Assembly: GCF_028554725.1 (NCBI RefSeq)
Contig: NC_071667.1
Coordinates: 52,011,501 to 52,075,500 of the forward strand
DNA from: Zeugodacus cucurbitae
Taxonomy: Eukaryota > Arthropoda > Insecta > Diptera > Tephritidae
Length of the DNA stretch: 64,000 bases
Direction of reading: 5' to 3'
Numbering within the stretch: the stretch's first letter is position 1; the number at the start of each line of letters is the position of its first letter. This document shows, piece by piece, positions 1 to 12,243 of the stretch. Below the pieces are notes generated by a model, which saw only the letters and a program-made list of their open reading frames with translations, searched no databases and was not told the DNA's origin. The position numbers and the translations under genes are program-made.

Positions 1-2330
1 AGACGAAATTATCTACAACTTCAAAGTTATGACTGTCAACAATGACGTGGGAGCCAAAACGCGAATGCGCTGACTGTTTGTTTGACGACAGGAGATATTT
101 CGTCTTGTCCCCGTTCACCACCAGACCCATACGCTTCGCTTCCTTATCCAGTCTGGAGAATGCAGAACTAACGGTGAGTCACCTTGTCTGAAACCTCGTC
201 TGGTATCGAACGGCTCGGAGAGGTCCTTCCCGATCATGACGGAGCTTTTGGTGTTGCTCAACGTCAGCTTACACAGCCGTATTAGTTTTGCGGGGATACC
301 AAATTCAGACATCGCGGCATAAAGGCAGCTCCTTTTCGTGCTGTCGAAAGCAGCTTTAAAATCCACAAAAAGGTGGTGTGTGTCGATCCTATTTTCCCGG
401 GTCTTCTCCAAAATTTGGCGCATGGTGAATATCTAGTCCATGGTGGATTTTCCAGGTCTAAAGCCACACTGATAAGGTCCAATCAGTTTGTTGACGGTGG
501 GATTTAGTCTTTCACACAATACGCTCGACAGAACCTTATACGCGATGTTGAGGAGGCTTATCCCACGGTAATAGGCGCAAATTGTGGGGTCTCCCTTTTT
601 GTGTATTGGGCAGAGTACACTGAGATTCCAATCGTCAGGCATGCTTTCTTCCGACCATATTCTGCAAAGAAGCTGATGCAAGCACCTTATCAGCTCTTCG
701 CCGCCGTATTTGAATAGCTCGGCCGGTAATCCATCGGCACCCGCCGCCTTATTGTTCTTCAAGCGGGTAATTGCTATTCGAATTTCTTCACGGTCGGGCA
801 ATGGAACATCTGCTCCATCGTCGTCGATTGGGGAATCTCATGTTGTTGTACTTTCACTGCCATTCAGCAGGCTGGAGAAGTGTTCCCTCCACAAACTCAG
901 TATACTCTGGTCATCAATAACTAGATCACCTCTGGGGGTCCTACAGGAGTGTGCTCCTGTCTTGAAACCTTCAGTTAGTCGCCGGATCTTTTCGAAAATT
1001 TTCGAGCGTTACCCTCTTTCTGTTTTTGTCTGCAAATGCGTCTCGCTTCCCTCTTCAGCTCTCGGTATCTTTCCCATCCCGCTCGTGTTGCGGTCGATCG
1101 CAACATTGCGAGGTAGGCAGTCTGTTTTCTCTCCACTGCGAGACGACAATCCTCATCATACCAGCTGTTTTTTTGATTTTTCCGAAAACCAATGGTTTCG
1201 GTTGCAGCTGTACGTAAGGAGTTTGACATGCCGTCCCACAGCTCCCTTATACCGAGATGCTGATGAGTGCTCTCAGAGAGCACGAGTGCAAGTCGAGTAG
1301 AAAATCGTTCGGCTGTCGGTTGTGATTGCAGCTTCTCGATGTCGAACCTTCCTTGTGTTTGTTGACGTGTGCGCTTTTCTACACAGAGGCGGGTGCGTAT
1401 CTTAGCTGCTACAAGATAGTGGTCCGAGTCGATGTTGGGACCACGAAGCGTACGCACATCAAAAACACTGGAGACATGTCGTCCATCTATCACAACATGA
1501 TCGATCTGGTTGCGAGTGATTCGATCCGGGGACAGTCAAGTAGCTTGATGGATTTTCTTATGCTGGAATCTAGTACTACAGACGACCATATTTCGGGCCC
1601 CGGCGAAGTCGATCAGCCTCAGACCGTTTGGTGATGTTTCGTCATGGAGGCTGAATTTTCCGACTGTTGTGCCAAAGACACCTTCTTTACCCACCCTAGC
1701 GTTGAAATCGCCAAGCACGATTTTGACATCGTGGCGGGGGCAGCGCTCATAGGTACGTTCTAGGCGCTCATAGAAGGTATCTTTGATCACTTCGTCCTTC
1801 TCTTCCGTCGGGGCGTGGGCGCAAATCAGCGATATGTTGAAGAGGTGGGAGTCTCTCTCCCACCACGAATCCCACACCGAATTTGCGCTCCTTTATATGG
1901 CCGCTGTAGTAGATGTCACAAGGACCCACCTTCTTCCGTCCTTGTCCCGTCCATCGCATTTCTTGGATTGCGTTGATGTCAGCCTTTACTCTTACGAGGA
2001 CATCAACCAGCTGGGCCGAGGCACCTTCCCAATTAAGGGTCCGGACATTCCAGGTGCATGCCCTTATTTCGTAGTCCTTTAAACGTTTGCAGTGGTCGTC
2101 ATCAAAATTGGGGTCTCTCATCCGAGGCTGTGTTTTCGTTTTCATTGGGGGGTGTTTTTATGTGGTGGGTCCCAAACCCTACGCACAACCGCATAGGCGG
2201 GTTTCGCCTTCTCACTTTAGCTCGCCCAAACGGATGTCTGCTGGCTACCCAGAGGATACTTGGTCTAAGACGGAAGTCGTGAGCTGCTTGAGCTACATGT
2301 AAAAGAATCGTTCCTGGCCAGAAACTTTCC
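1..2330 (-). mobile_element. RTE-like non-LTR retrotransposon (LINE), broken, 3' end outside window
   Basis: Minus-strand LINE whose endonuclease and reverse transcriptase remains are spread over several frames. Endonuclease motifs, 5' to 3' on the minus strand: TWNVRTL and QEMRW (about 2080-1950), LGDFNARVG (about 1700) and SDHYLV (about 1430). Reverse transcriptase motifs: LPAELFK, CPIHKKGD, YYRGISLLN (about 730-550), VDFKAAFDS (about 360) and GFRQGD (about 200). The reading breaks by a frameshift near 1870, an in-frame stop near 1536, a frameshift between about 975 and 840, and a stop near 430. After GFRQGD the sequence jumps directly to the post-palm segment AFSRLDKEAKRMGL in another frame, so the catalytic YADD region is missing. 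The 2145-2330 stretch looks like the 5' untranslated part. It is a dead copy lying in sense orientation in the Syn intron. Clade assignment is by protein resemblance only. Confidence 0.88.
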
Positions 2331-5300
2331 TCACTTACGTGAACTTCTACATATGACTGGTTTTCAGCTTAAACCATGTTAAAATCTTTAATATATCTGC
2401 AAGTTATATTTAGACTAAGTTCGTTGAGAACATTCTAAAGATCGACGGTAACGTTGAGGTTAGAAAGTCGAAGTGCCACTAGTTATACTAAATTCGACTC
2501 CACTAGAGTTTGAACCCTATGAATAACATAACACATATCTCTAATAGCTTTATTTTCAAGTTTTGGTACTGTTGAGAAAAAAATAGATTTTAGAAAGCTT
2601 GGAACTTATACTGAAACTTACATAATATTTGAGAAAGTTTCATACAAAACAAATAAATGTATGTTCTATATATAGTAAATACCCTGATTCTACTACCCCA
2701 GAACTAGGAAAGAACTAGCTATTTTAACGATAGTACAAGTTCTAGCTTAATACCTAAGCAAAGAGATATCATTGGTAGTGGCAATTATCGTCCAGTGAAT
2801 TACTTTGCAACTCGACATTCACCGGTTTCATAGTGACAGTTCTGAGGTAGTTCCATTCGATTGATTCTGATATATTACCTACTCTAGTAATATATTTTGG
2901 AATTTTCTTTTACGTTGCGATGCACTTTTGAATTTGAAATATGAAGATGTGTTAGAACAACTGCGAATTGATTGGCTTAGAGTCGAAAATTTTTTGAAAT
3001 ACTGTCTAATTAGTTTTACCTTATAGTATAGGGTTCATACAATTTTGAAGTCCGTACGTAAACAATTTCGGGAACACAAAATTCGATATCTATTAAAGAA
3101 ACTTGTATGATAAAAAAGTACACATTTAAGCCAAATCTTACATTGAATCATATTTTTCAATACAAATATATTTTAAATAGCCGTTGTACGGATATCTTGA
3201 TGACTACTAATATCAACCATACACTGTATGATACCACACTGAGTGTTAGAATATCCATTAAAAATCATGTTGGGTCGACTGATATTGAAACGTGGTAATA
3301 AAGCCTCGCCATCAAAATCTTCAGATTTTTCTCCCTCTGACTTTCTATATGACATTAAGAGTTTATAAACGATATCGACATTGGGACCTAGGATCATTGA
3401 CGCGCTCACGGTAAAGACTTGAGTTGAAATTATCGCCAAAGTGCTCGAAATATAATTAAAATCGCAAGAAAAAAAACCTAAAAATAAAATATTTCGGTCG
3501 CTCTACAGGACAAGAATGTTTGTGTGACATCCGTTTCTTTGTATGAAGTATGTAGAAAAATGAGCCGGTCTCTCAGTATCGAAACACGAAAAAATAATCT
3601 TGCTGATTCCAATACAGTCGATAATAAAGGAACGACCTATATCGTTGAACCTAGGTACATAATAATATTTTCAAATCAGCTAACTCCTGATTAAGCTTTT
3701 TGTTGAGAATAAGTCATTGTTATTAGTCTGTGGAACTGTAAACATTATATTGTTTAAGTTTATGGCACACGAATTTAAATCAATTAATTTTCGAATAAGT
3801 TTGAGAATGGCGAATCGAACAGGTAACTGTATACCTTGAATGGTGTTTTTAAGTGCATATTTTTTTGCCAAAATAACAGTTTTTAAATGTTGTGAGCAAA
3901 TAAATAGCAAATGAATGAATTTTTGTTATTATTCTTTTTAAGACTTTTCAAATTTTAGCAAACGAAAATAAACACGCTGCTGTTGTTTTCAACGCTTGTG
4001 GCACACAAATCTCTATATTGCCCCACAATATCAAATTCAAATCATATAGCGAGTATTTTCATATTCTATGTATTTTTTATGCCAAGTAACAGTAAATGGG
4101 TTTATCGAAATGTGTTGTACCAGGGATAGGGATTGTTTATTGGCAGTTTCACTGAATTGACTTTTCAAGTATGTGTTTTCCATGTAAAAATTACCAATTT
4201 TTAATTCATATTTCTGCTCCAAGCAAGAGGAGGAAAAATCAATATATTTTTCACAGTAATTGAAAAATTCTAAATTTACAGAAATTGTGTACAATGAATT
4301 GCAGCTGGCTTTTGTGAAAGTGTGCTACGGAGGCCCACACAGGCGTGCGTATATTCATATATATGAAGATACATAAAGACGAGTGCATCCATAAAGCAAA
4401 CGCAATTGTAGGCTAGACGTAGCACATACATGCATATCTGTTTTGCTGCTGATTTATTCCATTTCAATTAAACTAATTGACTTGCAACAATCGATTGGTG
4501 AATGCATATCTATTGGGCTCATGCGATATGCATGTGATGTCTAGTACAGACCCTCCTGCTTGGTTGGTGTATGTGAAATGTAAATGGTGCTGAGTTATGT
4601 TTTGACGATTAGCTAGCTGGGCGAGTCAAAACAAATGTGGGACTTTTTGGTGGTGAATATGCAACAACAACAAAAAAATTGAAAAATAAATTCATAATAA
4701 ATTCATAGACTGAGCGCACTAGGTCTCTATGTCAATCGAACGCACTGACATGCTATGACTTTCCTCCTTCTTTCTGGAATTTAATGCACTGGTTCTTGCA
4801 CTGTGCAACACTTATACGGTAATGCACCTTTCTACTAATTGCAACTGCACTTTAATTTTCAATTAAACAACACTTTTAGAAACTTATTCCGACAGTCTGC
4901 TGTGCGCTTTGCTGCTGTAGTTTTGTTACTCAACAAGTTTGCTACCACTTTAAGGCTTCGGAAGTGCCAAAGAAATCTTTGAAGTTCCGTTTCTGCAATT
5001 TTTACAACGAAATGTCGATTTTTCTGTTAGTTTATTTTATTTTTGCCCACATTGTTGCAGTGCCATCTATCACTTTACTGCTGACCGCACTACTGCTACT
5101 GTAACGTTTGCTTTTTGCGCTAAGCAATGTGGATATTGTACATGCATTTACAGGGTGAGGCATAAATGAAGAGGGTATCGGTCGTTGAGTTAAGGTCATC
5201 AAAAGTATTGTATGTACAGATGATTACTTTAAAAAGTGACTAATGCAAGTACTCGACTGGAAGGTCAAAAGTATGTACTCTGGCATCTAAGAGGCTTGGT

Positions 5301-5425
5301 GTTTGGTGAAGCATGCGTCATCAAATGCCTTTGAATTAATATGTCCAAAATAAGTTGAAAAAATCATAAAAACTCAACTCAGTTGGACTACGAACTAAAT
5401 TTCATATAATTTGAAGGGATCATTA
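2331..5425. other. Intronic DNA, no gene seen
   Basis: AT-rich DNA inside the inferred large Syn intron. Short ORFs on both strands (for example near 3107-3439, 3680-3910 and 4037-4467) have no recognisable motif, codon pattern or splice framework. No convincing repeat boundary was seen. Confidence 0.6.
5411..5425. repeat. Target-site duplication, left copy
   Basis: TTGAAGGGATCATTA, identical to 6133-6147. It flanks the 3' end of the minus-strand LINE tail. Confidence 0.85.
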
Positions 5426-6132
5426 GATAGATGATGAGATGAGGAAGGTACCACGACCAGTGGTCTATTGTGCCCTCTCCAAGTCTACAGCGACTCCATT
5501 AGTCCCAGTACCCTAACAAATTCCAGGATGGTACTAGGATTAAGCCCCTCTGTTGGAATGGTAAATCCTAAAATTTTGCACCTCCTCCTGTGAAGCGCAA
5601 CACATTCCAATAGCATGTGTGGGGAGTTTTATCCTCTAGTCACAGAGGCGGCAGGTCCGCGACGAGACCAACCCCATATTATTAAGTTGATTCCTCAGTT
5701 TGCAGTGGCCGGTGTATATACCCACCAATACCCTTAGTTTGCTCCTTGAGAGGTTTATTAAGCACTTAAATATTTTGGTGTTATAACCTCCCAATAGGCC
5801 TTTTGATTGGCGCAATCCAGCTAACTGGCGCCAATGCTCCTCCCTATCTCTTATTTCATTTGCTCGGAACATATTCCGAATAGTATGCCAGAAAAGGTTC
5901 TGGACCAGTCGGTTCAGTTGCAGCAGCTGTACGAGCTAGCTCGTCTGCAATTTCGTTCCCTTCTATCCCTTTATGTCCCGGCACCCAGATGAGGTGAACT
6001 TTGTTGCACGTTGATAGATAATTAAGCCTATCCACGCATTCTCTGACCAAGTGGGACTTCGTTTCATATGATGAAATCGCTTTTAGAGCCGCTTGGCTGT
6101 CGCTCATGATGGCAATTCCCTCGTTATGATCA
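5426..6132 (-). mobile_element. 5'-truncated LINE tail with RNase H domain and 15-bp target duplication
   Basis: Minus-strand fragment of a jockey/I-like LINE. It begins inside the RNase H domain (SDSQAALKAI, then LIWVPGHKGIEGNEIADEL, about 6105-5920) and continues into the C-terminal tail (REEHWRQLAGLRQ, then SRTCRLCD, about 5840-5640). A frameshift near 5870 and a stop after RLCD show it is inactive. The 3' end is a short TCATC-type repeat instead of a long A-tract. The element is bounded exactly by the direct repeat TTGAAGGGATCATTA at 5411-5425 and 6133-6147. That fits target-primed reverse transcription that stopped early. Clade is inferred from the RNase H and tail motifs. Confidence 0.85.
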
Positions 6133-6147
6133 TTGAAGGGATCATTA
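6133..6147. repeat. Target-site duplication, right copy
   Basis: TTGAAGGGATCATTA, identical to 5411-5425. It flanks the truncated 5' end of the LINE. Confidence 0.85.
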
Positions 6148-9100
6148 ATAATAGATCTTCCAGATCTAAAAATAGTTTAAATTTTAGCAATGCCATTCAC
6201 CAATATCTATCCAACGAGCTTCAAATATAAACCTAAAAATTCCCTTTGACCGTCTTTTAGCCTCCAAAATATATTATTATTCGTAAACGACACCAGACGT
6301 TATCCCGTATATGGTCTGTAGACCACTCCAGATACCAAAAATTGCGGATTTTTTGAATCGTTTTAGCTACCTAACTACTAAATGTGTATTTTACGAATTC
6401 TCTAATACAAGTGTATATTAGAATCTCCAACACATTAATATAATTGTTACTGCACCTTCAGCAGAAGAGATTAAAACATTTCGAAGTGTTTAGCTCAAAA
6501 AGGAAAACCCGACAATGTGTTATCAGAATTCAAAGTCGTCTCATCTTAAGGTCCTGAAGTTCATAAAATGAGCAGCTTCAAAAAGGACAGAAAGATAGCC
6601 TGATAGGGGAATAATATGTCATAAACTTTGTCATTTTAAACTTAAGTTAAATGATTCGGAATGAGAACTAAAATCGAAATCTAAACTATAGTCAATACAT
6701 TAATACATGAAGTGATTTGTATTCATCCAGAATGACTTCACCTCTCAATATACTAGTTCATCGTACGGCCCAGAGTACACCACACCCTGTAACCTTTCAA
6801 CCACAACCACTTCCCACACACTCTCCGACCTTTGAATGCAGCCACAAGTTGCTTACGGCGACCCGCAGCTTCTGCTCCTACAAAAAACAACAAACACAAG
6901 CAAGCAAAGTGGTCGTAGTTTTAATTAAAAAAGTGTACGTCCAACCACCGGACTAAGGTCGGCACCGAAATTCTGCACACTTGCTCCAACTAAAAACAAT
7001 AAAGGGTTTAAAAAATATTTTGGACGCGCTACAAAAAAACACGGTCACTTAATCATCGCCAGCAGCGAAATGCCGGAAGTGGATGGTCGCTTGACGCGGA
7101 AACACGCCAAAACGGATGGATGAGAGTTCGGTAACTGTTGATGGTGGTTGCTGGTTGTTGTAGGCGTAACAGTTTAAGTGCGGGTTTACGTGAGTTGCAG
7201 CGGTTTGCGTCTTCTGTTTGTAGCTATCTTTCCCATTTTGTTCGTCGCCGCATAATTGCAAACGAAGTTTAGACGGCTTTTGGTTGCATAACGTGAATAA
7301 AACAAAAACAAAAAAAAAAACAGACGGAAAATAAAGAAATAAGTTTGCGAGCAATAAGGTAACGCTATTGTTAAAAAGTTTTGCTGAAGTTTTCACAAAC
7401 TGCGGGCTACGAGCTCTCGTTGTTTGGATAAACCAGACTGTTTTAATGGGCTTGTATGAAGTGGGAACAAGAAGTAATAATATAAGAAAAATATTTTCAG
7501 GTCAAGAAAATGTATTAACAACTTTTAGATCGAGTAGAATTGGCAGCAATTTACGTAACTTGTTTAAGGTTAGTGCGAAGTGAGGAGTCATATACTGACT
7601 TCCGGAATATATAATAATAGTTTATTTAAAATTACAGATTGTAAAAGGTGTCCACCCAACCTACTTTAAACCCCATAGGTTATAGATAAAAGAAAAGTTC
7701 CCGACGATAATATTTCTGAATCAAAAGAGACTAGCAGGGGAATACTAAATCTCTGAATATATTAATTGCCTTTCGTAAATCCTAAACTTTAACTAGTTTT
7801 TGACATAATTAACCATAACTTTATCATAACTCAAACTTTATGAGACCTTTCCCTACATCAGATTTTATATAATAGTTTAATTGACTAATTTCTTGTGATT
7901 AATTGTAAGCACTTGACTAACATGAAATCAATCATTGCGAGTTAACTTTAGTTTTCCCTAATTTCACCTTTTTACCAGAAATTTGCTTAATAAAAAAATA
8001 ACACAAACTACTCAAGAAACACGGCAGCAAGGAACACCATACAACTCAACATTATTGAAGAATAAAAATGTTTTCAAAGAAATTAATCTCAATTATCTTT
8101 CGGCTACATTAAATGACTTGCAAACTTCTTTAATTATAACAAATTTCAAGTTGGCCAAAATAAATTTTATTTACGCAATAATATTTATTTTCAACAACAA
8201 ATATGTACATGCATACATATTCTTATAAATAATAATGAAGAGCGCTGTAATTAATGTAACAATTTGATTAACGAAATAACGAAATTTTACGATTCATGCC
8301 ACTTACAAATCCATTTCGGAACTGTCAAAGTCATAATAAAGAAGACTTGACATGCTTTCATTTAAACGAATTTGAAAGCAATTTAAGCAGAGATTATCAA
8401 TTGAGTTAAGACGACGTTCAAAGAAAAAGAAAACAAAAGTGAATGAGTGCAACAATAAATTACAAGCAAAAAACAACAACAACAACAACACAAGATCCGA
8501 CAACATAATAAGGAACGAATTGCCACCCCGCACACCGCACCGATCGGAGCGTACAAACTGCCCTACAATATTTATATGCGTTGAACCATTTCATTTCTTA
8601 GCATTCAAGGTGCTTAGCTAATTTTAGTAGCTCATTAAGTGTTTGATGTGATGTTATTCACTCAGCGGTGTTGGCTCATAAAATGAAGTGTGTTCCACGC
8701 GCTCGCACCCGCAAATGCTCGGGGTCATAAACAAATTACAAAAACCAGCGCAATAAGTGGTGGCGCATGGCAAGGGTGCGGAAAGTAATGAGGAGACCTT
8801 TTTATTTAACCAATTATTTGTGCTATTCATGACCTTAAAGCATAGAATTACTTATGCATTTAAAATTAAGAAGTTTCTGGAGTGGAATTCTATAGATTCT
8901 ATAGACTAGTGTGAGGTACACTCCGGAATTAAATCTGATAGCACATTCGGTGGTTAGCATGAGTACAAAAAGTGATAGCGGGAGGACTGTGGAATTTTTA
9001 TGAATAAAGCCGAAATTATCAGATTCACAAATATATTGGATGAGTCGATCGATTCGAGATCTAGACATTCAGTCTAAATCCTGTAAATGTGAGCTAAATT

Positions 9101-10000
9101 ACGAAATTAATCAAAGACGAAATATTTTGGGGTTTCAAGAATAAACTTTAATTTCGGGAAAATTCCTAATTTTTCTTTCGAGTCGAAAGGATAAATATTG
9201 TAGGTAAATATTTTCTTTGAACTATTCTACTGACTAATCAATGCTCAATATAATATTTGAAATATAAGCAAACCAATTCTTTAAACAATTCTGCTACTCT
9301 ATATGAATCATTGAAACTTTTCCCTACAAGGAAATCATTTCGCTCAATACTTTTCCTACAGTGATGCTATGGAATTAATCTACTTCTGTGTTTTCTTACT
9401 ATGTTATTGTTGTTTTAGTTCTTTTTTTTTATTGAAAAATCAATTTTGCCACGCTTGATCATAAACAGACCACTAACTATTCGCAGCATCAAAGTTTCTT
9501 CTTGGCCACTCACTGCGAACAACTGCAGCAGCAGTCTAGTATGCACCGCTATAATGTGTGGCATTAGATGAACTAATGGCCGCTGCAGCCTTTCGGTATT
9601 AAATTGCTTCGGATGTATGCAGTTTGTGAGCAAATAAATTTTATATGAATGCGCTTAATGTAGATTTGTGTTTAGAATGCTTATTGCTGTTATTGCTTCT
9701 TTACGGGGCTTATTGTGTGAAGCTCCACATACACTGTGCTACTTTCGGTGTATTTTATGCACACATTAAATAATTTAATTGCTTATAAAATTCATTAAGA
9801 ATGGGTGCGCAATTAATGGAACGGGGTTTATTAAGATGTATGAACATTCTAGTTTTTATTGTTTCGATTTTTTTGGAAAATGAATTTTTGAGATTTTTTA
9901 AAATTATTTTTGAGGACAGCACTAAATTTTTACTATGAAAAAAATTAGAGCATTTTATTTTAATTTGTATGTTTGTATATGTTATAATAATTATATATTC
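6148..10000. other. Intronic DNA, no gene seen
   Basis: AT-rich intron sequence. A less AT-rich patch at about 7060-7290 and a short CAA run near 8468-8490 stand out, but neither carries an interpretable coding frame or splice-site pair. The ORFs at 6717-6956, 7049-7396 and 8303-8621 look random. Confidence 0.55.
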
Positions 10001-10002
10001 TA

Positions 10003-10927
10003 ACGGGTGATTTTTTTGAGGTTAGGATTTTCATGCATTAGTATTTGACAGATCACGTGGGATTTCAGACATGGTGTCAAAGAGAAAGATGCTCAGTATA
10101 CTTTGACATTTCATCATGAATGATGAAACGATCTGCCACAACGTCGAATTTTCAGTGAATGGGCCCTAGAAAAGTTGGCAGAAAATCCGCTTTTTTATCG
10201 ACAAATTTTGTTCAGCGATGAGGCTCATTTCTGGTTGAATGGCTACGTAAATAAGCAAAATTGCCGCATTTGGGGTGAAGAGCAACCAGAAGCCGTTCAA
10301 GAACTGCCCATGCATCCCGAAAAATGCACTGTTTGGTGTGGTTTGTACGCTGGTGGAATCATTGGACCGTATTTTTTCAAAGATGCTGTTGGACGCAACG
10401 TTACGGTGAATGGCGATCGCTATCGTTCGATGCTAACAAACTTTTTGTTGCCAAAAATGGAAGAACTGAACTTGGTTGACATGTGGTTTCAACAAGATGG
10501 CGCTACATGCCACACAGCTCGCGATTCTATGGCCATTTTGAGGGAAAACTTCGGAGAACAATTCATCTCAAGAAATGGACCCGTAAGTTGGCCACCAAGA
10601 TCATGCGATTTAACGCCTTTAGACTATTTTTTGTGGGGCTACGTCAAGTCTAAAGTCTACAGAAATAAGCCAGCAACTATTCCAGCTTTGGAAGACAACA
10701 TTTCCGAAGAAATTCGGGCTATTCCGGCCGAAATGCTCGAAAAAGTTGCCCAAAATTGGACTTTCCGAATGGACCACCTAAGACGCAGCCGCGGTCAACA
10801 TTTAAATGAAATTATCTTCAAAAAGTAAATGTCATGAACCAGTCTAACGTTTCAAATAAAGAACCGATGAGAAATTTTATGCGTTTTTTTTTTTTAAAAG
10901 TTATCAAGCTCTTAAAAAATCACCCTT
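10003..10927 (+). mobile_element. DD41D mariner-like element (rosa type), copy 1, internally deleted
   Basis: Tc1/mariner-superfamily element flanked by TA at 10001-10002 and 10928-10929. The ends form imperfect inverted repeats: ACGGGTGATTTTTTTGAG at the left, and the reverse complement of the right end reads AAGGGTGATTTTTTAAGAG. The 5' leader runs to an ATG near 10118. The sequence then jumps directly into the middle of the transposase, so most of the N-terminal DNA-binding half is missing. The catalytic half follows intact to a TAA at about 10826. Copy 2 at 48305-49218 matches it almost perfectly over the shared parts. The element is non-autonomous. The rosa assignment rests on the 41-residue spacing between the second and third catalytic aspartates. 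Confidence 0.88.
10175..10828 (+). pseudogene. DD41D mariner transposase, catalytic half only
   Basis: This ORF encodes the catalytic core of a mariner-type transposase, which cuts and rejoins DNA at the element ends. The first Asp lies in ILFSDEAHFW, the second in WFQQDGATCHTA and the third in TPLDYFLWG, with 41 residues between the last two by my count. The frame is open upstream as far as a TGA at 10124-10126 and includes LPQRRIFSEWALEKL, which belongs to the intact protein. The stated start codon is TTG; no ATG exists in frame until MHPEKC, so independent translation is doubtful. The helix-turn-helix DNA-binding domain is missing. I found no difference from the 48492-49112 ORF. It is a pseudogene by structure, although the triad itself is intact. 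Confidence 0.85.
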
Positions 10928-10929
10928 TA

Positions 10930-11584
10930 TTTATTAAAATACCGCCAAACTGTGTTGTTGTAATGAATGTGTAGGTATTCAAATTATGAGATATATTAAT
11001 CTACAGGTAGAATTGACCCTAAAATCTCATCATCACCGACGAAAAAGGTCATAGAACTTTTAGAAACAGAAGATATTTATCAAACAAATAATATATAAAT
11101 ATATTCTTCGAAATTTTTACTGGTCAAATTAAGGTTCTATAAGATTTATAACACCTCAAAATGGATAATTGATTTTAACATGTCAGAAAAAACAACCGGA
11201 AAGAAGTATTTTAGATTTATAATTTAAAAAAATCAAAAATTTAATAAAAATCAAAATTCAGCACAAATTTCAGGTCTAAAAAATTTTTTTTAACAACATT
11301 GATACTTTAATTTAATCCACAAGAAAAATTATCATTTAATTATCTTCATTTCATAAGGAATACCGAAAACCGATTCCATTCGAACTAAGAATATTTATAT
11401 TTCGCCAATATATGTATATATTCCTCCTAGTACAGTCTCCGTTATGGTCTTACAATATTCCCACCCTCTCTTCAATTTTAAGAAACGTAGCTTTTAAAAT
11501 TCCCCACTACCCAGATTACAACGCAAGTTAGGCACCTCCAGGATCTAAATTATTTTATTAATATATACCCATTAAGAATATTAA
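10930..11584. other. Intronic DNA, no gene seen
   Basis: Very AT-rich stretch between the DD41D element and the TTAA-flanked element. No coding signal was recognised. Confidence 0.55.
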
Positions 11585-11718
11585 GGAGACCCCCTCCCCA
11601 TTCTCAGTTTCAAAAAATCGATTTTTTTTATTTACCTATAACTATTCAAGAATCTTCCTTTAAAATTTCAAGTGAAAATTTCAAAAACTCTTGAGGATAT
11701 AGCCGATTTATGGAGGAA

Positions 11719-11750
11719 GCGTCAGGCGTCAGGCGTCAGGCGTCAGGCGT
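11719..11750. repeat. Tandem array of the 7-mer GCGTCAG
   Basis: Four and a half perfect units of GCGTCAG inside the TTAA-flanked element. The local G+C content contrasts sharply with the AT-rich surroundings. Confidence 0.9.
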
Positions 11751-11855
11751 TTTTCTCGAAACAGTGTTTTTACTACTGGCGCATGTGGTTACAGAAAACC
11801 TATTAATCCAATCGGTTCCATTTTTTTGTGCGTTATTCTACACATATATAAGCTA

Positions 11856-12004
11856 TGGTATGAACTAGGATAAATCAAATCGGCGAAGATCTTCTTTACT
11901 TTTCAGCTTGATTTGTGGCTGAAAAAAGGCAACTTAAAAAAAAATTTCAAAGGTTCGCCATTTACTTAATTTTTGTGTGAAATTAATAATCCTAGTTCAT
12001 ACCA
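11856..12004. repeat. Internal inverted repeat (TGGTATGAACTAGGAT)
   Basis: TGGTATGAACTAGGAT at 11856-11871 is the exact reverse complement of 11989-12004. This gives a 16-bp stem with a loop of about 117 bases, separate from the element's terminal inverted repeats. Confidence 0.85.
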
Positions 12005-12243
12005 GAGCCAAACATTTACTCTTTCTAATCCCGTTGGAGTTTTTGGTTTCAGATGTTCCAGCGAGCGGGAATCACATGCGCCGCTGAAAAGAAGGGATTT
12101 TGTTTGATCACAAAAAGCAACAACAGCAAAAAAAATATATTACATTTTTTACTTCATTTTAAGTCTAAAAAATAATTTATTTTCATTTACCAGCTCATTG
12201 AATATCGTCAAAATTTGAAATCGAGAATGGGGGGTCCCCTTAA

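Larger units (their letters stand above)
11585..12239. mobile_element. Non-autonomous TIR element flanked by TTAA (655 bp)
   Basis: Bounded by TTAA at 11581-11584 and 12240-12243. The termini are inverted: the left end reads GGAGACCCCCTCCCCATTCTC, and the right end reverse-complements to GGGGACCCCCCATTCTCGA. A TTAA target duplication with G/C-rich ends is typical of piggyBac-type or Sola3-type elements. There is no transposase ORF. Inside are a perfect 7-bp tandem array (11719-11750) and a 16-bp internal inverted repeat (11856-11871 with 11989-12004). Superfamily placement is inferred from the TTAA only. Confidence 0.72.

Noticed and set aside
710..1300. 196-codon plus-strand ORF
   Set aside because: It is antisense to the reverse transcriptase and endonuclease of the minus-strand LINE and has no motif of its own.
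7049..7396. 115-codon minus-strand ORF in a G+C-richer patch
   Set aside because: No recognised domain and no paired splice sites in frame. It might be regulatory, but nothing supports a gene.
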